This document shows positions 1 through 12,049 of a stretch of 64,000 bases of DNA, piece by piece; position 1 is the first letter of the stretch; every line of letters begins with the position of its first letter. The DNA is from Pieris napi (lineage: Eukaryota; Arthropoda; Insecta; Lepidoptera; Pieridae), in assembly GCF_905475465.1 (NCBI RefSeq), contig NC_062244.1, positions 4,228,501-4,292,500 on the forward strand, written 5' to 3'. A model generated the notes under the pieces. It searched no databases. It was given only the letters and a program-made list of their open reading frames with translations, and was not told where the DNA came from. The translations under genes were made by a program, and so were the position numbers.

Positions 1-245
1 TATTGGTAAATTTGTTAACTTAATAATATCATATACATATGTGTTTATGACCTGTCATGCATTTACTGCACTAACTACTAAAGTTTATTATCATCACCAT
101 TCAATAAAAAATAATCAATTGGTCATAAGATCTGTCTCAGTGAAAGAATGTCCTGCTAAAATTTTTTCAGAAAAATAACCATTCTTCTATGTTATTTCTG
201 TAAAAAGAAGTCAAGCTTAGATAAAAACTAAAATTTACTTCTAAG

Positions 246-1909
246 GTAATGGTGTGCAAGATGCATATAATTTAAGCAACTCAGTTTTCACCCTGTCAAT
301 CCACAAATATGAACCTGGGTTCTATCCAGGTACAGGAAGTGTGGATGAAGCGGGTAATTTGACTGGAAAAGGGTACACATGCAATGTTCCTTTACATGAA
401 TCATATAATGATGAAACAATGGAATATGTATTTGGAAAGTAAGTTATAATAGCAGGCTTTGGACACAGGTAACATGACAACAGGTCCTGGCTTAATATCA
501 TTGTGTAAAGTATATGACCAAAACATAATAAAAAAATTGTTAGGGTAAGTTCCGAGTTGAGACATTGACAAAAATGTGTTAAAAATATTAAGTTTTGTTT
601 AAATAAACTTTAATCATTGAAAGTTTTTTCATCTTCCCAATTTTTAACTCTACTACATGATATGGCAGTCTTTCGCTGACAGTGATTGCTGAAAACTTGT
701 CAATCAATTAGAGCAAATAATATAATAAATTCAACCTTATATTTGAAGAAGAAATTATATTAATATGTATTACATTTAACTATATTGGTCTTTAAAAAAA
801 ACATTTAAATACCGTTTTGGACATCGCTTTCAATTTGATATTCATCAAAACAATGGAAGTTCTCAGTTTTATCATTAAGAATTGAATGTTTATTTTTCAG
901 AGTATTTCACAAAGTCTATGATAGTTTCAAACCTGATGCCATAGTGGTTCAATGTGGTGCCGATGCTTTGGCTGGTGATCCAATGGGAGGAGGTGGGCTG
1001 ACAATCAAAGGATACTGTACTTGTGTCCAAAATATCTTAGATAAACAAAAGCCTACTGTGCTCTTAGGTGGAGGTATGCTTTTTTAGAATTTATGTTAAG
1101 AATATTTTTGCTCTTAAAACAGTTTAAATTGTAGTTAGATGAATGTAGGATAATAGAAAAATCTATACCTATTGGGATCCAAATTTTTATGTCAATAATA
1201 TTTATTTAAGGTGGATATAACTACAGTAATACAGCTAAGCTGTGGGCTTCCATCACAGCTCTAGTTGTGAATGTAGAATTGGAACAAAATATTCCAGAAC
1301 ATGATTATTGGCCTTTCTATGGACCAGATTATATCCTCAGTATTCAGCCTCTACTTGGAAGAGATAAAAACTGTAAAGCTGATCTAGACAATTGCATAAC
1401 AAAAATTGAAGGTATATAATGTATGAGCTCAATTTCCTTTAAGAAATTTAGTTTTACACAAACAAAACAAAAGTTACAAAGAACCTTTTTTTGTTTTTCA
1501 TACAATGTATATAAAAAAATGTATATTATGTATAAAATAGATATTAACACTATTTAATACAAAATAACATTTCTTTACCCTCAAGAGTATATTTAATATT
1601 CTTTGAATTGAAGAACGGATTTATATTGTTATGCTACAAAAACGGATTTAGAGAACTTGCAGAAACTAAATGTAGTTACATTTGCTTACATGTTTGTTGC
1701 TTTTTATTGCAGATAATTTGAAATTTATTATTGAAGGTGAAACCATAAAACACAAGACTGATACAGAAAAACAAAATCAAATTAGTACATATAAAATTTT
1801 TAAGGAAACATTGTGCAAAGGGCGAAAGAAATTATCTTTTAAAGAAAATAATGTTTTAATCAATGATGAATCACCCAATAATAATGATGTGTACAATTTT
1901 ATTGATTAA
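246..1909 (+). CDS. HDAC8: Histone deacetylase 8 (HDAC8), 3' part; 5' exons lie before the window
   Basis: Class I zinc-dependent lysine deacetylase. Four exons can be joined in frame: 246-438, 901-1073, 1211-1411, 1713-1909, with GT..AG borders throughout. The join reads GVQDAY, then PGFYPGTG, then GADALAGDPMGG, then LLGGGGYN and YGPDY, in the order of the HDAC8 catalytic domain. The Asp in AGDP and the Tyr in GGGGYN correspond to a zinc ligand and the transition-state Tyr of the family (family knowledge). The catalytic His pair and the other zinc ligands would be in missing upstream exons. Human HDAC8 ends soon after the equivalent of the NLK motif; here about 60 more residues, rich in Lys, Asn and Glu, follow before the stop. 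A polyadenylation signal AATAAA lies at 1986-1991. Bases 1-245 are intron. HDAC8 is preferred over HDAC1/3 from the sequence around the GADALAGDP motif. Confidence 0.92.
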
Positions 1910-2886
1910 AGTTCTCAGCTCATATTTTGTTTTCTTACCATTATAAACTTAATAAGTACAAAGTGGGATTCAATTCTGTCTTAGTAATAAAACACCGATA
2001 TCAAAAAAAATATTTATTTAAGGTTCATTCACTGAACAGTTATTACATAGAAAGATATATTAATGCATATTCTTACATGGAATTAAAATAATCTGAGAAT
2101 AAAATTACAACAAAAATTTATGAATGATACATAATAAAGGAATCACAATTTTCTAACAAGACAGGAATTTATCTCTTTATATTAATTGTTAGGCAATAAG
2201 TTAAAATTATTAACACAGTATTGTATATATGTAGTATGTTTCCCCAAAAAATTTCTTATTAAAATGGTGACAATTACAGAAGAAATGCATACCCTTAAGC
2301 ACAGAGTATTCTAGCTCTATGAACAGCCACTTGTCTATATAATGTGGTTGTATAAGGTATTGTTCCTAAACACCGATAAGACTTTATATACTTAGACAAT
2401 ATTCACTTTATAGGAGCATTTACATTTGTATGTAAGCTTAGGCCAGAGCCAATCATGGTTAAAATTGAATACAGAAACATATTTACTTTAAATTTTTGAC
2501 TATTGTTTGAAATTTTGAAATAATAACAAAAACTAGTAGAGAATAAAGAATCGATAGCCCAGAAACTGTTAAATCAACTGTTTAAGCCCATTCTATAAAT
2601 TGAGTTTTTATACATATATAGTGCATATAGAATTGCAAGCAATGTGGACATTTAATATTTTTGCATCAGCACAGAAGTTACAATATCAGCAGTTTTGTCT
2701 TATCTTACATGATTAGATTTTGTATGAAATTATAATAAAGTATTTTTATTGAAATGTCAACTATGAAATACATAAATACTTAACTTGTATTATAATAAAA
2801 TAATAAGTAAATCTACTGTAGCTAGCAAAATGTAAATTCATACAAGCTAATCATGTAAAATGATTATTGCTGCAAATTTGAATAGT
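1910..2886. other. Convergent intergenic spacer, HDAC8 to UBE2L3
   Basis: The spacer holds the 3' untranslated ends of both flanking genes. AATAAA at 1986-1991 serves the plus-strand gene. The rest is AT-rich with no ORF or repeat that I recognise. Confidence 0.6.
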
Positions 2887-4045
2887 TTAGTCTGATGGTC
2901 TCTTTTCACTATGTTTTTTGGTAAACTCTTCTGCATTTTTTGTGAATTTTTTCCGGTCCTTTAAGTATTCCTCAGCCAGCTCAGCACGTAATGGATGTTC
3001 TGGTTCAGGGTCATTCACAAGTGCAACTAGGGCTTGTATTACTGAAAGGAACATGTCATAGTTATGGAAAAACTAAAAATGTGGTAAATAGATTATAATG
3101 AAGTCAAGCCAGCTAACTCCAATGTGACAGTGACAATAAACATTTGTGCTCCAATGATTTATTTATTATTTAAGGTGAATTATCTGACTTCCTTTTGTAC
3201 CTCCACATTTAAACATTTTAATTTCAGTTGCCAGATAGTTTACTTGAGAAGTGGGTGCCCAACTGGGAAAAGAGTTTCTTCAAATTGCCTATTGTTAGTA
3301 TTATATTTTTATCAGAAAGTTTCACTTGTAAATATTGTAGTGTTCTATAAATAATTAACATTATAAGGTGGAAAACTACCATAGTAAAACTTATTCTCCA
3401 ATAACATAATAGTTACCTTGGTCAGTCTTAGTTGCTGGTTTCCAATTTTCAGCACTAATGATTGGTAGGCATACTTGGCCCTTTTCATCAATATTAGGGT
3501 GATAAATCTTTGTTTTAAAACTTATTTTAGGAGGTTTGAATGGATATTCTGCTGGGAAATTGATCTCAATTCTGAATGCACCTTTATTATAAGGAGAGTT
3601 GTCCTGTAAAATTGAATACCCACATAAATGTTGATGCTTAGATTCAGAATTATTATTGTAAATAAGAATACAAAATTGACCTAAATAATATTATGGAATA
3701 AGAAATAAAACCTTAAAGCTGAAACTTTTGTAATATTCATTTGATGAGTCATCGACGGGAAAAATCACTTGAATAATACTCACGGGCACAATTAAACCCT
3801 GCCAAGTTAATATATTCGATTCATCAACCTGGATATCCCTAAATGACTTCAGCCCCGACTGCCTGATGTCATTCAGCTCCTGAAATATGGACGATCACTT
3901 TGTATACCGGCAACTAAGAACATACAGCTGTTAATCTTTGATTACTTTACCATTTACCTTAATAGAACACTTTAATAACATCGTAGTTCAAAAAGAAAAA
4001 CTATAAAATAAGCCTTACCTTTTGAAGTCTTCTCGTCGCTGCCAT
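2887..4045 (-). CDS. UBE2L3: Ubiquitin-conjugating enzyme E2 L3 (UbcH7-like), complete, 154 aa
   Basis: E2 enzyme that takes ubiquitin from E1 and passes it to HECT and RBR ligases. Four coding exons on the minus strand: 4045-4019, 3879-3784, 3603-3417, 3041-2887; total 465 nt, 154 residues, the same length as human UBE2L3. Visible landmarks: start MAATRRLQK, the WQGLIVP segment, YPFKPP at 61-66 (Phe63 contacts HECT and RBR ligases in the family), HPN at 76-78, catalytic Cys86 in GQVCLP, and C-terminal KRPSD. Every junction keeps phase. The first exon carries only nine codons. The start is fixed by the conserved N-terminus. No oddities. Upstream, 4200-4240 is a GC-rich patch likely to be the promoter or 5' UTR. 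Confidence 0.96.
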
Positions 4046-4950
4046 CGTAATCTAATTTACAAAATAAAATTTCTCAAATAAAGTATGAATATTTTTTTTA
4101 AATATATTTATATAGTCGTCTCCTTAAACAACATAGTATACGTAATTATTATTATAATGCCGAAAATCCGATTCAGTTCAGCGATTTAATTAAATGAAAA
4201 TGTCAATGACATGTCTTCGGATCGACGGCGGCCATTTCATTCGTTTCGTTACATGCACAAAAACTATGTTTTATGAAAGGACAAATATTTATAAATTATT
4301 TTAAAATATATTTTTTTAATAATAATATCACAATTTAAAATGAGTTTGTAATATATTTATTACCAAATCAGCTATATAAGTGTAGTGTGTATATACTATA
4401 TATACTTTATCTACACATAGTAAAATCAAGAGTGGTCCTAACTATCCTGCCTGTCTTTTAAGTACTAGGAGACAGAAACTAGAAAGTCATTAGCGGTTAG
4501 CCTACTATAATTGTTGCCCATTATTCTAATTGCTGTATGTACCTTGTAGATAGCCTGCAGACCCCAGTCTACTTTGGTACGAACAAGTCTTGCTTGAGAG
4601 TTAGAACTTAACTACAATAAGTATATATTACGTAATGATTACGAGGATTAATCTTACCCTTAGTCTAACTCTTGATCCTTACCTTAAACTGCTTACTATG
4701 ACAGCCGTATGTCCAAATACAATGTTTGTAAACAGATATTAACAGTTCATTTTCTAATAGTGTAGGAGAAAATTGTGAACAGAGTATTCGGCCGAGCCGC
4801 CGTCTTCGTTAGTTTATACATTAAAAAAAGCAGAATACAAATAAAGTAAAACGTTTAATGCTTTTCGATGTATTAATCAAGACAAATAAAATGGGTGTGC
4901 GCTTTTTTCTGAAAATCATTCAAAATGAAACAAAAACGAATTGCAACAAA
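4046..4950. other. Intergenic spacer upstream of UBE2L3
   Basis: This is AT-rich DNA between the UBE2L3 start and the polyadenylation signal of eIF3c. A short GC-rich patch near 4200-4260, with a GCGGCCATTTC-like sequence, probably marks the UBE2L3 transcription start. No ORF of note. Confidence 0.5.
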
Positions 4951-4956
4951 TTTATT
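4951..4956 (-). terminator. Polyadenylation signal of eIF3c
   Basis: AATAAA on the minus strand, about 465 nt past the eIF3c stop at 5420. It implies a 3' UTR of roughly 480 nt that includes the hairpin at 5073-5131. Assignment is inferred from position. Confidence 0.45.
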
Positions 4957-5072
4957 TAAAAACGAATACAAACGGGTTTTTATATTTGATATCATTCACC
5001 ATATGAAAAGCTAATTGTATGATAAATAGACAAATATTGATGGAGTAAGTATTCGGAATCTGTAGTATTTGC

Positions 5073-5131
5073 GGCGCCCTTTCACATAACTACATATAAC
5101 GATATTTACTGTAGTAATATGAAAGGGCGCC
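5073..5131 (-). other. Long hairpin in the eIF3c 3' UTR region
   Basis: A perfect 12-bp inverted repeat (GGCGCCCTTTCA at 5073-5084 and its complement at 5120-5131) extends inward. On the minus strand there is a G-U pair, two pairs, one U-U mismatch and six more pairs, leaving a loop of about 15 nt. The stem is about 22 positions in 59 nt, similar in size to a short pre-miRNA. It could also be a tiny palindromic element. Confidence 0.55.
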
Positions 5132-5419
5132 TCCTTCCGGGTGTATAAAAGAAGATTTGAGAATAGACACTAGCAGCTTTATCGAAATGTATGGATTGTT
5201 TTGAAAAAGAAAATCGTAGTGAAGGAATGATATTATGTATGCATATTAATGTCTGAAATTTTTCTATATATACTGAATTGGTGACATTTTCTTTTGAATC
5301 TTCATAAGCTTGCTGCACATTGTCTATGACTAAGTTCTGTGAGCACTTTTCTTCAGATACAAATGGTAGAAAAGTATTCAGGGTAGTTAGTTTATGGATA
5401 GAGTACGATCGTTTATGCT

Positions 5420-8400
5420 TTAATCTTCGTGGGTGCGGTCGTCGTCCCGACGGCGGTTGCGTTGCCGGCGCCCCCACCCTTCCCGGGGGCGGTCGCGTTG
5501 TCGGCCTTCGCCCCTTGGGGCTCCACCCCGCTGGAAGAACGACCCTTGCTTCTCGAAAATACGCTCGTTTGAGTCCACCAAGTTGCCCACCTAGAATTAT
5601 GTTATATATTACCACTGCGTTCATATCATTTATAATAGGATTATCATTTGCATGATAAACTTAAAGAATAATATTGTTGAATTTATAATATTACGTCGAC
5701 ATAATTATTATTTATAAAAGATTATTTTTATTATATTACTAGTATTTATTTCTATTAGTAGTATTTTTTTTCTTTTTCCTACTTGCTATATTAAAAATAA
5801 TTCCCACCTTATCAGCCAACTGTAGCGCCAGCGCCTGCATTCTAGTGGGCTCCGAGCGATGAAGGATTGCACATTCACTGGGGTCATCAAGTGAGGCTAA
5901 CAATTCTTCATTAATAATCATCTTTGAGACAAGCGAATGCACGCGTTGACGCGGCATCTCGAACATGTCGGCCATAGAACGAAGGGATAGTGAAGCATAG
6001 ACATGAGCATATGTAAATAAGTAAGTACGGAGTGACTCCTCTCTGATCAAACGACCAAGCATAGCCCGGACGTTGTCGGCGCCAACCATCAAATCCCATA
6101 CCTGCGAAGAAATTGTAAGTTTTAGAACGCGTTGAACTTGACATACTCATCATTGATATTGTCAACTAATTAGCTGAGAAATGCTCAGATTTTCCTCTGT
6201 TTAAAATTACAATAAAATTATTACTATTGTAGATAATTGTCAAAAAATAAAACATTCGTAATTCATACGTTATTCATATTCATAGCCCTTTCAGTAACAG
6301 TAACTAACTTTCCAATTAATTAAAGTAATTACCTTGGCATTCATTTTCTCGTTAACGATGAAATTAAGGCATGCTCGCCAGTCCCCGCGTCTCATGGCCC
6401 GAGCAGCCGCAACCGCGTGCTCTCGCATCGATTCGGGCGGACCCACAAGAGCTTGACGCTCACTCGCGCGCAAGTTCTGGTAAAACGTCTTACTTATCAT
6501 ACGACGACGGGCATCAAACTCATGTGCAGCCATATACGGTATCTCAATTAACATAGCAGATACCAGATACACACATTCCAGTAACTCCAAGTTTATATGC
6601 ATATGGAAAGGCATCTGGCGCTGCTTCTCAATCTTTTCTTGCTCTTTAGATCGCTCATGCTGACGCTGCGGCAAAAGACCCTGAGCGAGCAGTTCTTTAG
6701 GCTTTCCAGTCATCATTAGCTCGGCTAGACAACCGTGTGCTTCTTTTACATTCCCTCGACGGAATGCACACAGACCTAGGTTGGCCATAGTGCGGTTGTA
6801 CAGAATCTGAGTGCTGGGATCGGAATGCTGAACATTCTCTTGTAAATGAGACATCAGCAAGAGATCACGCGCTTGGAACCAGTTATCATGCAGAGCGTGA
6901 TGATAGATGTGCGACAAGATGGCACGCGTACGTAGACGATCAGATTCGTCGTTTGCATAGATGTATTTGCAAAATTTCTCCATCTTCTTAATAGAAGTTT
7001 CCTCGCTAGGAGGTTGATCTTTCTTCACGGCACGTGGGTCGAATTTATAGTAAAGATGATCAATTTTACGAAGATAAGCACGGCATATTTCTTGAGGGGT
7101 GCCATCACGCTCCACAACTTGACAGACTCGGTCAATCAGAGCCGAGACTCTCACTTCATCCTTTAATCGCTCAACATATTCATTGGAATGAGGATCACAT
7201 TCCTTCAAAAGTTTAGTGAACTCATCATCTAATCGCTCGAGCGCTATTAGCAAGCTGCCTCTAACTTGAAATGGAGCAGTTACAAGTTGCTCTGTTTCGT
7301 CTGTGATTGTTTCACTAAGCACCATGTCCTCGTTAGCTAAGAGAATAGTTACCATATGATCCACGTTTTCAACAAGCCGTGACCAATATTCAGGTTTCAT
7401 AGCATCAGACACCTTAGGGTTGTAATCAAAGAGTGCTGCAACAGTGGCTGCGCGTAGTTTTAACTGAAGAGCATCACCAAGATTGTGTTGTGCAGCGACA
7501 GTGCGCAGTTCATGTAATAGTTCTAGTTGGGCACGGCGGTCTGTGCGTTTTCGGCCTCGAGCCGCACTGACTTCTCCCAGTTTCTTTACAACTAGGGCAG
7601 CATCAATGTCACTATCCTGTGACAAAAAAAAATCTTAATTATCTTCCTATAAATGTAATTAGACAAAACAAACTGGCATAAGTTATATATTTTGATAGTC
7701 AATATACTTAAGATCTAACAATTAAATAAACATATTTGGCTTCAACATAGAATTGTTACAAACCAACACTTTTTACTAACACAATGGTTGCCTCAAACTG
7801 ATTGCTTATTAGCTATAAGATGGCCTCCACTCAGCCTTTACATATAATTTTATGTACCTTTTTTCGTAATATTTACATTTTGCTAATTTGTCACTATTTC
7901 ATAATGAAACTGTATAATATAAGCAAAGTTAAATAGCGCAAGGGAGATGAGGTAGCTAGTTAGTTGCAAACTGGTAGTAAATGTAAATTTACAATTAATC
8001 TAACTTCTTTCTGACAATTCATAAGTGTACTTGTTTAACTACATGAATAAAGATATTTTGAGTTTGAATTTAGTTGTTTTCTTATAAACTGAATAAATTT
8101 AGGACTATGCGATTTTTGACTCATTAGATACTTTCTGAAATAAGTTAAGCTACAGAACTCCAATTTTATAGAGTTTGTATAATAAGTTTTTAGTCCACAT
8201 TTTTGACAACTATAGACACACCCAGTGTAGTACTAGTTCTAACAGTTTTGTGTTTCAAACATTTTAATGTCTTATTGACATGACAAGGGAGCGTTCAAGT
8301 ATTACATCACACAATTTTTGGAGATTATTGACATCCCCCCATGTAACGCGCCGTAACGTTTTTCTGTACCCAAGTAAAACTTTTCGTGACCACCTGGAAA

Positions 8401-10145
8401 GTCGAAAATAATATAACGCGTAATTCAATCCCCGTCCCGCATCGTAATGTTATATAAATGGATACAAAAATTCGTTCGGTAATACTTGAACGCTCCCCAA
8501 TACAAAATTCCACAGTAGATATACAAACCTTAGCAAACATTTTTGGTTTGTCAGAAGTAGCAGCACCTTTTCTTACTGTCTCCCATTCACCACCATCATC
8601 AACCTGGTCTTTCTTGCTCACTTTGCCCACCCTCTCACGTCTCTCTCTTCTGGCCCTGCGCCTGTCTCCCTCTTCATCATCATCCCTCTCTGTTGCACGC
8701 TTAAGAAAGCGCTCACGAAGAGTAGCAGCCCCTCGGGTTTCGTCATCAGAACTAGAACTAGACTCAGAGGAACTGGATCCCCAATCCATGGAATCAGAGG
8801 ATTCATCCTCTTGAGGAGCTGGCCGACGTTGTGGTTCTGGTGAACGACGAACTTTAGGCTTTTCTTTAACTTTTTCTTCTTCATCTGACTCATCAGACGA
8901 TGGTTCATCTACAGAAAAATTTACAATTATAATCACTCTTATATATTTAACTATAGAAGTGTTAATAATGTGGGCTACTTTTTTTTGAATGGAAATCTTG
9001 CTGTTGGCCTTAAGGGCCTTTACAGGTCAGCTCGGGCTGTTTTGGCGAGTGAAGCGCGGCCTGAATGGGCGTTTCTCCCGCGACTAGCGCAAGGGCGTCT
9101 CCTGTGACACTCGAACCTCGGCTTGAGCCCTCACAGGGTGACTTAGGCCGTCACATGGTGAATGTGGGCTACTCTACACTCAAGGCATATTTATGCAAAA
9201 TAATTCTCTGCTATTGTTTATTAGTATTATTTGTATAACTGACCAGCACATAATTCACAACATCTTCTTCAAATTATCTTTATTATTATAGCAGTAGATT
9301 TAGCTAGGTTTCAATAACAGATGGGTGATAAGAAAATCTTAGTTTTGTTAATTATTACTTTGATAGGTTTACTATAGGTTTTAATTACTATTGCAATAAT
9401 TTTTTAAGAAAAATGTTAACTCACCCTTACGCTCTTCATCATCATCTGGAAGATCAGGATTCTCACGAAACTTTACAATTTCAGAATCAAACTCTTTAGT
9501 ATATTTTCTTAGTTTCTGTCTCAAGGAGGTCAAAGCTTTGCTGTTTCCTTTAGACATGGCCTTTCTGCTTTCACGATCATTCCAGGCTGATGTAACCCAG
9601 TCTTCTAACTCTACCAGAGCTCGAATGAAGAATCGTGGTGCAATTCCATTTTCTTCCTTTTGAATGACAGAAGAAGCTCGGGTGTATGCCCTTTGTAACT
9701 CCTCAAATGAAGCTAATGCAGAGGAGAAATCTTTGATCTTACGATGATTTCTTATTGAATGGATAAATCCTTCCAACTCTTCATATCTCTTTTCTTTCAT
9801 AGACCGCACAACACGCTTCGTTTCCTCTTCATCATCGCTGAACTGAAAAGTATAATCATCCTAACATCAGATCTAGGGATCTTTTTGAAGCACCTTACAT
9901 TGTTAGATGGGGATAACATGCTGAAGATATTTTGCTAAGACATATGATACATGATAATTCTTGCCTTATTAATACTGTGTTAATGTTGTGTAATACTTTT
10001 CTGATTTTATAAGTTAAAAAATAAAAAACTATGAGTTAGTTATAACCCTTACCGTGTATACGGGCGCTGGTGCTCGTACTACATGCTCCTCCTCTGAAGA
10101 AGTTTCAGACTCAGAGTCTGTGCCAGTTGCAAAGAAACGACTCAT
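5420..10145 (-). CDS. eIF3c: Eukaryotic translation initiation factor 3 subunit C, complete, 879 aa
   Basis: Core scaffold subunit of eIF3, which binds the 40S ribosome and other initiation factors in the cytoplasm. Exons (minus): 10145-10053, 9842-9425, 8908-8529, 7616-6333, 6101-5808, 5590-5420; total 2640 nt, all in phase. The start MSRFFATG is the family N-terminus. An acidic Ser/Asp/Glu-rich stretch follows at about 170-260, then the conserved helical region from about 300. The PCI domain lies at roughly 630-800, with LLECVYLVSAML and IPYMAAHE at its start. The last exon supplies VGNLVDSNERIFEKQG and then an Arg/Gly/Asp-rich tail (RGG type), ending THED. Reading straight on past the donor at 5808 instead gives a short Lys-rich end stopping at 5739; homology and a good acceptor at 5591 show that is intron. 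Intron 3 carries a small retroposon. Confidence 0.96.
8980..9160 (-). mobile_element. Short retroposon (SINE or truncated LINE tail) in eIF3c intron 3
   Basis: A 181-bp GC-rich block sits between two perfect 13-bp copies of AATGTGGGCTACT (8967-8979 and 9161-9173). It begins with a run of T on the plus strand, so it is a poly-A-tailed insertion on the minus strand. The target duplication and tail are diagnostic of target-primed retroposition. I do not recognise the family. Confidence 0.75.
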
Positions 10146-11292
10146 GATTACTACCGGCTAAAATTTCACCTGGAAAATTGTTTAGATTTAGTAATATGAA
10201 CAATTTTGATTCAAAATATTAATATATATTTATAAAATATTTCCTAATAATCAAGAAGTAGATACATGTAATATAGATAAGAGGTTATGCATATTATTGT
10301 TAATTATTAGAATATTATACCTTCAAATGAAGTAAAATTATATGAAAAATGTTTTTATGTGAGTGTAGATTGTGCAAAAGTTCAATCATGAAATTAATTA
10401 CTTAATTATAAAATTTTATACACTGAAAAATGCGCCCACGAAACACTACAATCTACACGTCAAAAGGCAACCGCACCGCAATGCCACAGATGACAGATCA
10501 GATATTAGTCACATAACACATTACACATATATTAGAGTCTGGCTAATGAAAGAAGATAATTGAATTTTTTGAAAACTTTCGGTCTTCGGATGGCAACACA
10601 GAATGTCATTGAATTTCTTAGGTTAGTATGATTTATTGTCTTGATACTTCATGCAATTACTTATTTTTATACTAAAACAGGTATAATAGCCTAAACTTGT
10701 TTTATTTGATAGAAAATTTCGTTTCTTTCGCAGGCTTTGATTATTCCGAATAAAGTTGTGTTTTATAATAAATATAGTTTTAGTTTTTCATGCAATACTA
10801 GTCATTTTAAGTATCAATAGTAAAAGACTAAATACGTATAGTATTTAATGTCATAGAATCACATCGATGTCATAATCGAAAGCCAAACATCGATGTTATA
10901 TTTATCCAAAACGGAACTTTTGATTTTTGCATTAATAATTGACAAAGAAATAAAATACAGTGAAATGGTTGGAAATTTATCAAGAAACAGAACAAATTAT
11001 TACAATATCTAATATCCGATATTTTTTATCATCTGACTGAATGAAAAGTAATTTTGACAAAGAAGAACCTTTTAATCGTAGCTTTTAATATATTTCTTTG
11101 TTGATAAAGAGTAGTGACGAAGTGTGATAGAGAAAGAGCGAGCGAGACTACGAAGAACAAACGAAGGGAACGACTTGTGAACGAAAATAATGATTACGCG
11201 TTCAAAATTTTAATAAACTTGATTTGTGGATACGTTCATAGAAGACATAATTTGTTTCGTAAGTTGTATTGGTAGTGCGGTAGGCCGTGAGT
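10146..11292. other. Upstream region of eIF3c, gene-free
   Basis: AT-rich sequence containing the eIF3c promoter. Two palindromes ACATCGATGT occur near 10862 and 10889. No ORF here has coding character. The possible reading frame at 10372-10563 has no recognisable content. Confidence 0.5.
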
Positions 11293-11692
11293 TAAAGCTT
11301 AGGTTTCCTAGAAAAGCGGTGCCGTTAACTAACGGCCGTCATATTACGGTTGTTAACCTTAGGTTTCCTAGAAAAGCTGGGCCGTCTTTACTTTTTAACA
11401 TAATGCAAAAAAACAATCATTTTCACTCGTCCAAGTTACGTTTCCACTCATTGTATTAGTTAAACATGGGCACCTCTACACGCGCAAAACGTTGAACTAA
11501 TGTTTATCAACGCTATGACGGCCGTCATGCAAATGACAGCACCGCTATTTGACCTTACGGCGACACTCAACGTACTCTAGAAAACCTACTCTGATGTTAT
11601 TTTAAAAACAACGTACGGGTGACATCACCCAACGTTACATTACGGCCGTTAGATAAAGGCACCGCTTTTCTAGCAAACCTAAGCTTACCACT
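11293..11692. mobile_element. Palindromic MITE-like element of about 400 bp
   Basis: The left end (AAGCTTAGGTTTCCTAGA, from 11297) and the right end (reverse complement AAGCTTAGGTTTGCTAGA, ending near 11690) form imperfect terminal inverted repeats of about 45 bp that both run into TAACGGCCGT. An extra partial copy of the end sequence (TTAGGTTTCCTAGAAAAGC) lies internally near 11360. No coding capacity. The exact target duplication is unclear. Confidence 0.6.
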
Positions 11693-12049
11693 TAACATCG
11701 ATGTTCGATTCAGTTAACATTGATGTTACGATATTTTTTTCGTATAGCAACATCGATGTCAAAACATCGATGATCTGCTCTCAGCTCTGCTCCAGTCAGC
11801 GCTTCCAGATACACTGTAATTACAGTAGATTTACTGTATTTTAGACTTTTCTACTGTATACTGTAATGATAAAATACAGTGTATGAAAATACTGTATTTA
11901 ATTTCCGTTCATATATATTATCAAATTAATCAAATTTAATACGTTTTACGTATTACAAAATACGAAATATAAATTTGCAACCTAATCTAGAACCCAGAAC
12001 CACTGACCTCTATCTATAGACAATGTAGAGTAGGATTGTTACCTACATA

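Noticed and set aside
5106..5624. 172-codon minus-strand ORF
   Set aside because: Overlaps the eIF3c last exon in a different frame; the in-phase frame gives the conserved eIF3c tail.
5320..5655. 111-codon plus-strand ORF
   Set aside because: Antisense shadow of the GC-rich last exon of eIF3c (5420-5590).
8458..8814. 118-codon plus-strand ORF
   Set aside because: Antisense of the acidic Ser/Asp/Glu-rich eIF3c exon 8908-8529.
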